Positions 53,720 through 54,281 of a stretch of 54,281 bases of DNA are shown piece after piece. The stretch is from Faecalicoccus pleomorphus DSM 20574 (GTDB taxonomy: Bacteria; Bacillota_I; Bacilli_A; Erysipelotrichales; Erysipelotrichaceae). The translations under genes and the position numbers were made by a program. The stretch lies in assembly GCF_000420345.1 (NCBI RefSeq), contig NZ_ATUT01000014.1:1-54281 (forward strand), given 5' to 3'. Position 1 is the stretch's first letter. Every line of letters starts with the position of its first letter. A model generated the notes under the pieces. It searched no databases. It saw only the letters and a program-made list of their open reading frames with translations, and was not told where the DNA came from.

Positions 53720-54281
53720 ATGACAGAACTTCAAAAACATGCAATTAATATTCGAAAGAATATATTAAAAATGGTGTACATCGCTCAATCTGGGCATCCG
53801 GGCGGCTCTTTATCCGGGGCCGATCTGCTGACGGATCTGTATTTCAGAGAAATGGATATCAACAAAGATAATGTGGATACGATCGAAAGGGATCGTTTTG
53901 TACTGAGCAAGGGACATGCCTCCCCGCTGCTGTATGCCGTACTGTGTGAAAAGGGATTTCTGCCGGAAGAAGAGCTGCAGGGATTCAGACAGGTGGATTC
54001 CAAACTGCAGGGCCATCCCAACATGAACTATGTGTCCGGAGTGGATATGTCTACCGGTTCTCTGGGACAGGGGATCTCGGCGGCGGTAGGTATGGCCATC
54101 GCCAATAAACATATCGACAAGAATGAACACCGAATCTATTGCCTGCTGGGTGATGGAGAAAGCGAGGAAGGACAGGTATGGGAAGCCTGTATGGCAGCCT
54201 CCCATTACAAGCTGGACAACCTCTGTGTGATGTTAGATTATAACCATCTGCAGATCGATGGCAACATCGACGATGTAATCG
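53720..54281 (+). CDS. Transketolase N-terminal subunit, cut by the window end
   Basis: 187 codons are visible. QSGHPGGSLSGADLL, RDRFVLSKGHASPLLYAVL, QGHPNM, STGSLGQGIS and GDGESEEGQVWEA form the thiamine-pyrophosphate-binding half of split transketolases, which move two-carbon units between sugar phosphates. AAAGGA precedes the ATG at 53720. The first ~20 codons are AT-rich like the operon, while the rest is far richer in G+C and uses CTG for Leu, a sharp change within the gene. The 209 bases upstream contain A/G-rich sequence and no supported gene. Confidence 0.9.
   Translation, partial: MTELQKHAINIRKNILKMVYIAQSGHPGGSLSGADLLTDLYFREMDINKDNVDTIERDRFVLSKGHASPLLYAVLCEKGFLPEEELQGFRQVDSKLQGHPNMNYVSGVDMSTGSLGQGISAAVGMAIANKHIDKNEHRIYCLLGDGESEEGQVWEACMAASHYKLDNLCVMLDYNHLQIDGNIDDVI

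Noticed and set aside
53661-53750. Short frame from a TTG after GGAGG just upstream of the transketolase start
   Set aside because: It is 20 codons long, overlaps the transketolase start in another frame and has no supporting features.

Overview
The window looks like a chromosomal stretch of a low-G+C Gram-positive anaerobe (Bacillota). The one-chain clade-II PurL, the Firmicutes-type Fe-S cysteines of PurF, the strong GGAGG ribosome sites, the mannose-family PTS with a LevR-like regulator and the ferredoxin-type Ech hydrogenase suggest an Erysipelotrichia- or Clostridia-like gut organism. Genus and species cannot be read from the sequence.

Layout. (1) 1-2111: the tail of an IS1595-type transposase, a membrane-bound HTH regulator and a class-I glutamine-amidotransferase-like hydrolase. 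(2) 2140-11057: a purine operon purE-L-F-M-N-H behind a promoter, an 18-codon leader ORF and an intrinsic terminator/attenuator. purC, D, K, B and A are not here. (3) 11113-17803: nrdAB (class Ia ribonucleotide reductase), tRNA-Pro(CGG), a HAD phosphatase, a small HTH regulator whose ribosome site lies in a hairpin, and a YhcG-like PD-(D/E)XK protein. (4) 17800-28483: divergent hypABFCDE (minus) and echABCDEF (plus), a six-subunit energy-converting [NiFe] hydrogenase with its maturation set. (5) 28481-29733: azlCD and tRNA-Leu(CAG). (6) 30275-53510: a LevR-like regulator divergent from about 25 co-directional genes. These encode a mannose-family PTS (EIIB, C, D, A), two KDPG-type aldolases, three D-2-hydroxyacid dehydrogenases, two MtlD-like polyol dehydrogenases, two RPE-like epimerases, a class II aldolase, an HpcH/HpaI aldolase, Zn- and Fe-type alcohol dehydrogenases, an RraA-like protein, a split UxaA-type dehydratase, a glycerate kinase and an Ldh_2-type oxidoreductase. 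(7) 53720-end: a transketolase N-terminal subunit cut by the window edge.

How the parts fit. The large operon reads as a self-contained route for one or more phosphotransferase-imported polyols or sugar acids: import and phosphorylation, oxidation, epimerisation, dehydration, retro-aldol cleavage to pyruvate plus a C3 fragment, reduction to glycerate, then phosphorylation to phosphoglycerate. The substrate is not identifiable from sequence. Reduced ferredoxin from the resulting fermentation could be re-oxidised by Ech with H2 release and ion pumping.

Most notable anomalies: PurF has lost the N-terminal nucleophile Cys and other glutaminase residues; hypA is broken by one base exactly at an A_AAA_AAG slippery heptamer; EchF is an internally duplicated four-cluster ferredoxin; both MtlD-like paralogs lack the catalytic His of the K-x4-N-x2-H motif; and base composition jumps sharply about 20 codons into the transketolase gene.
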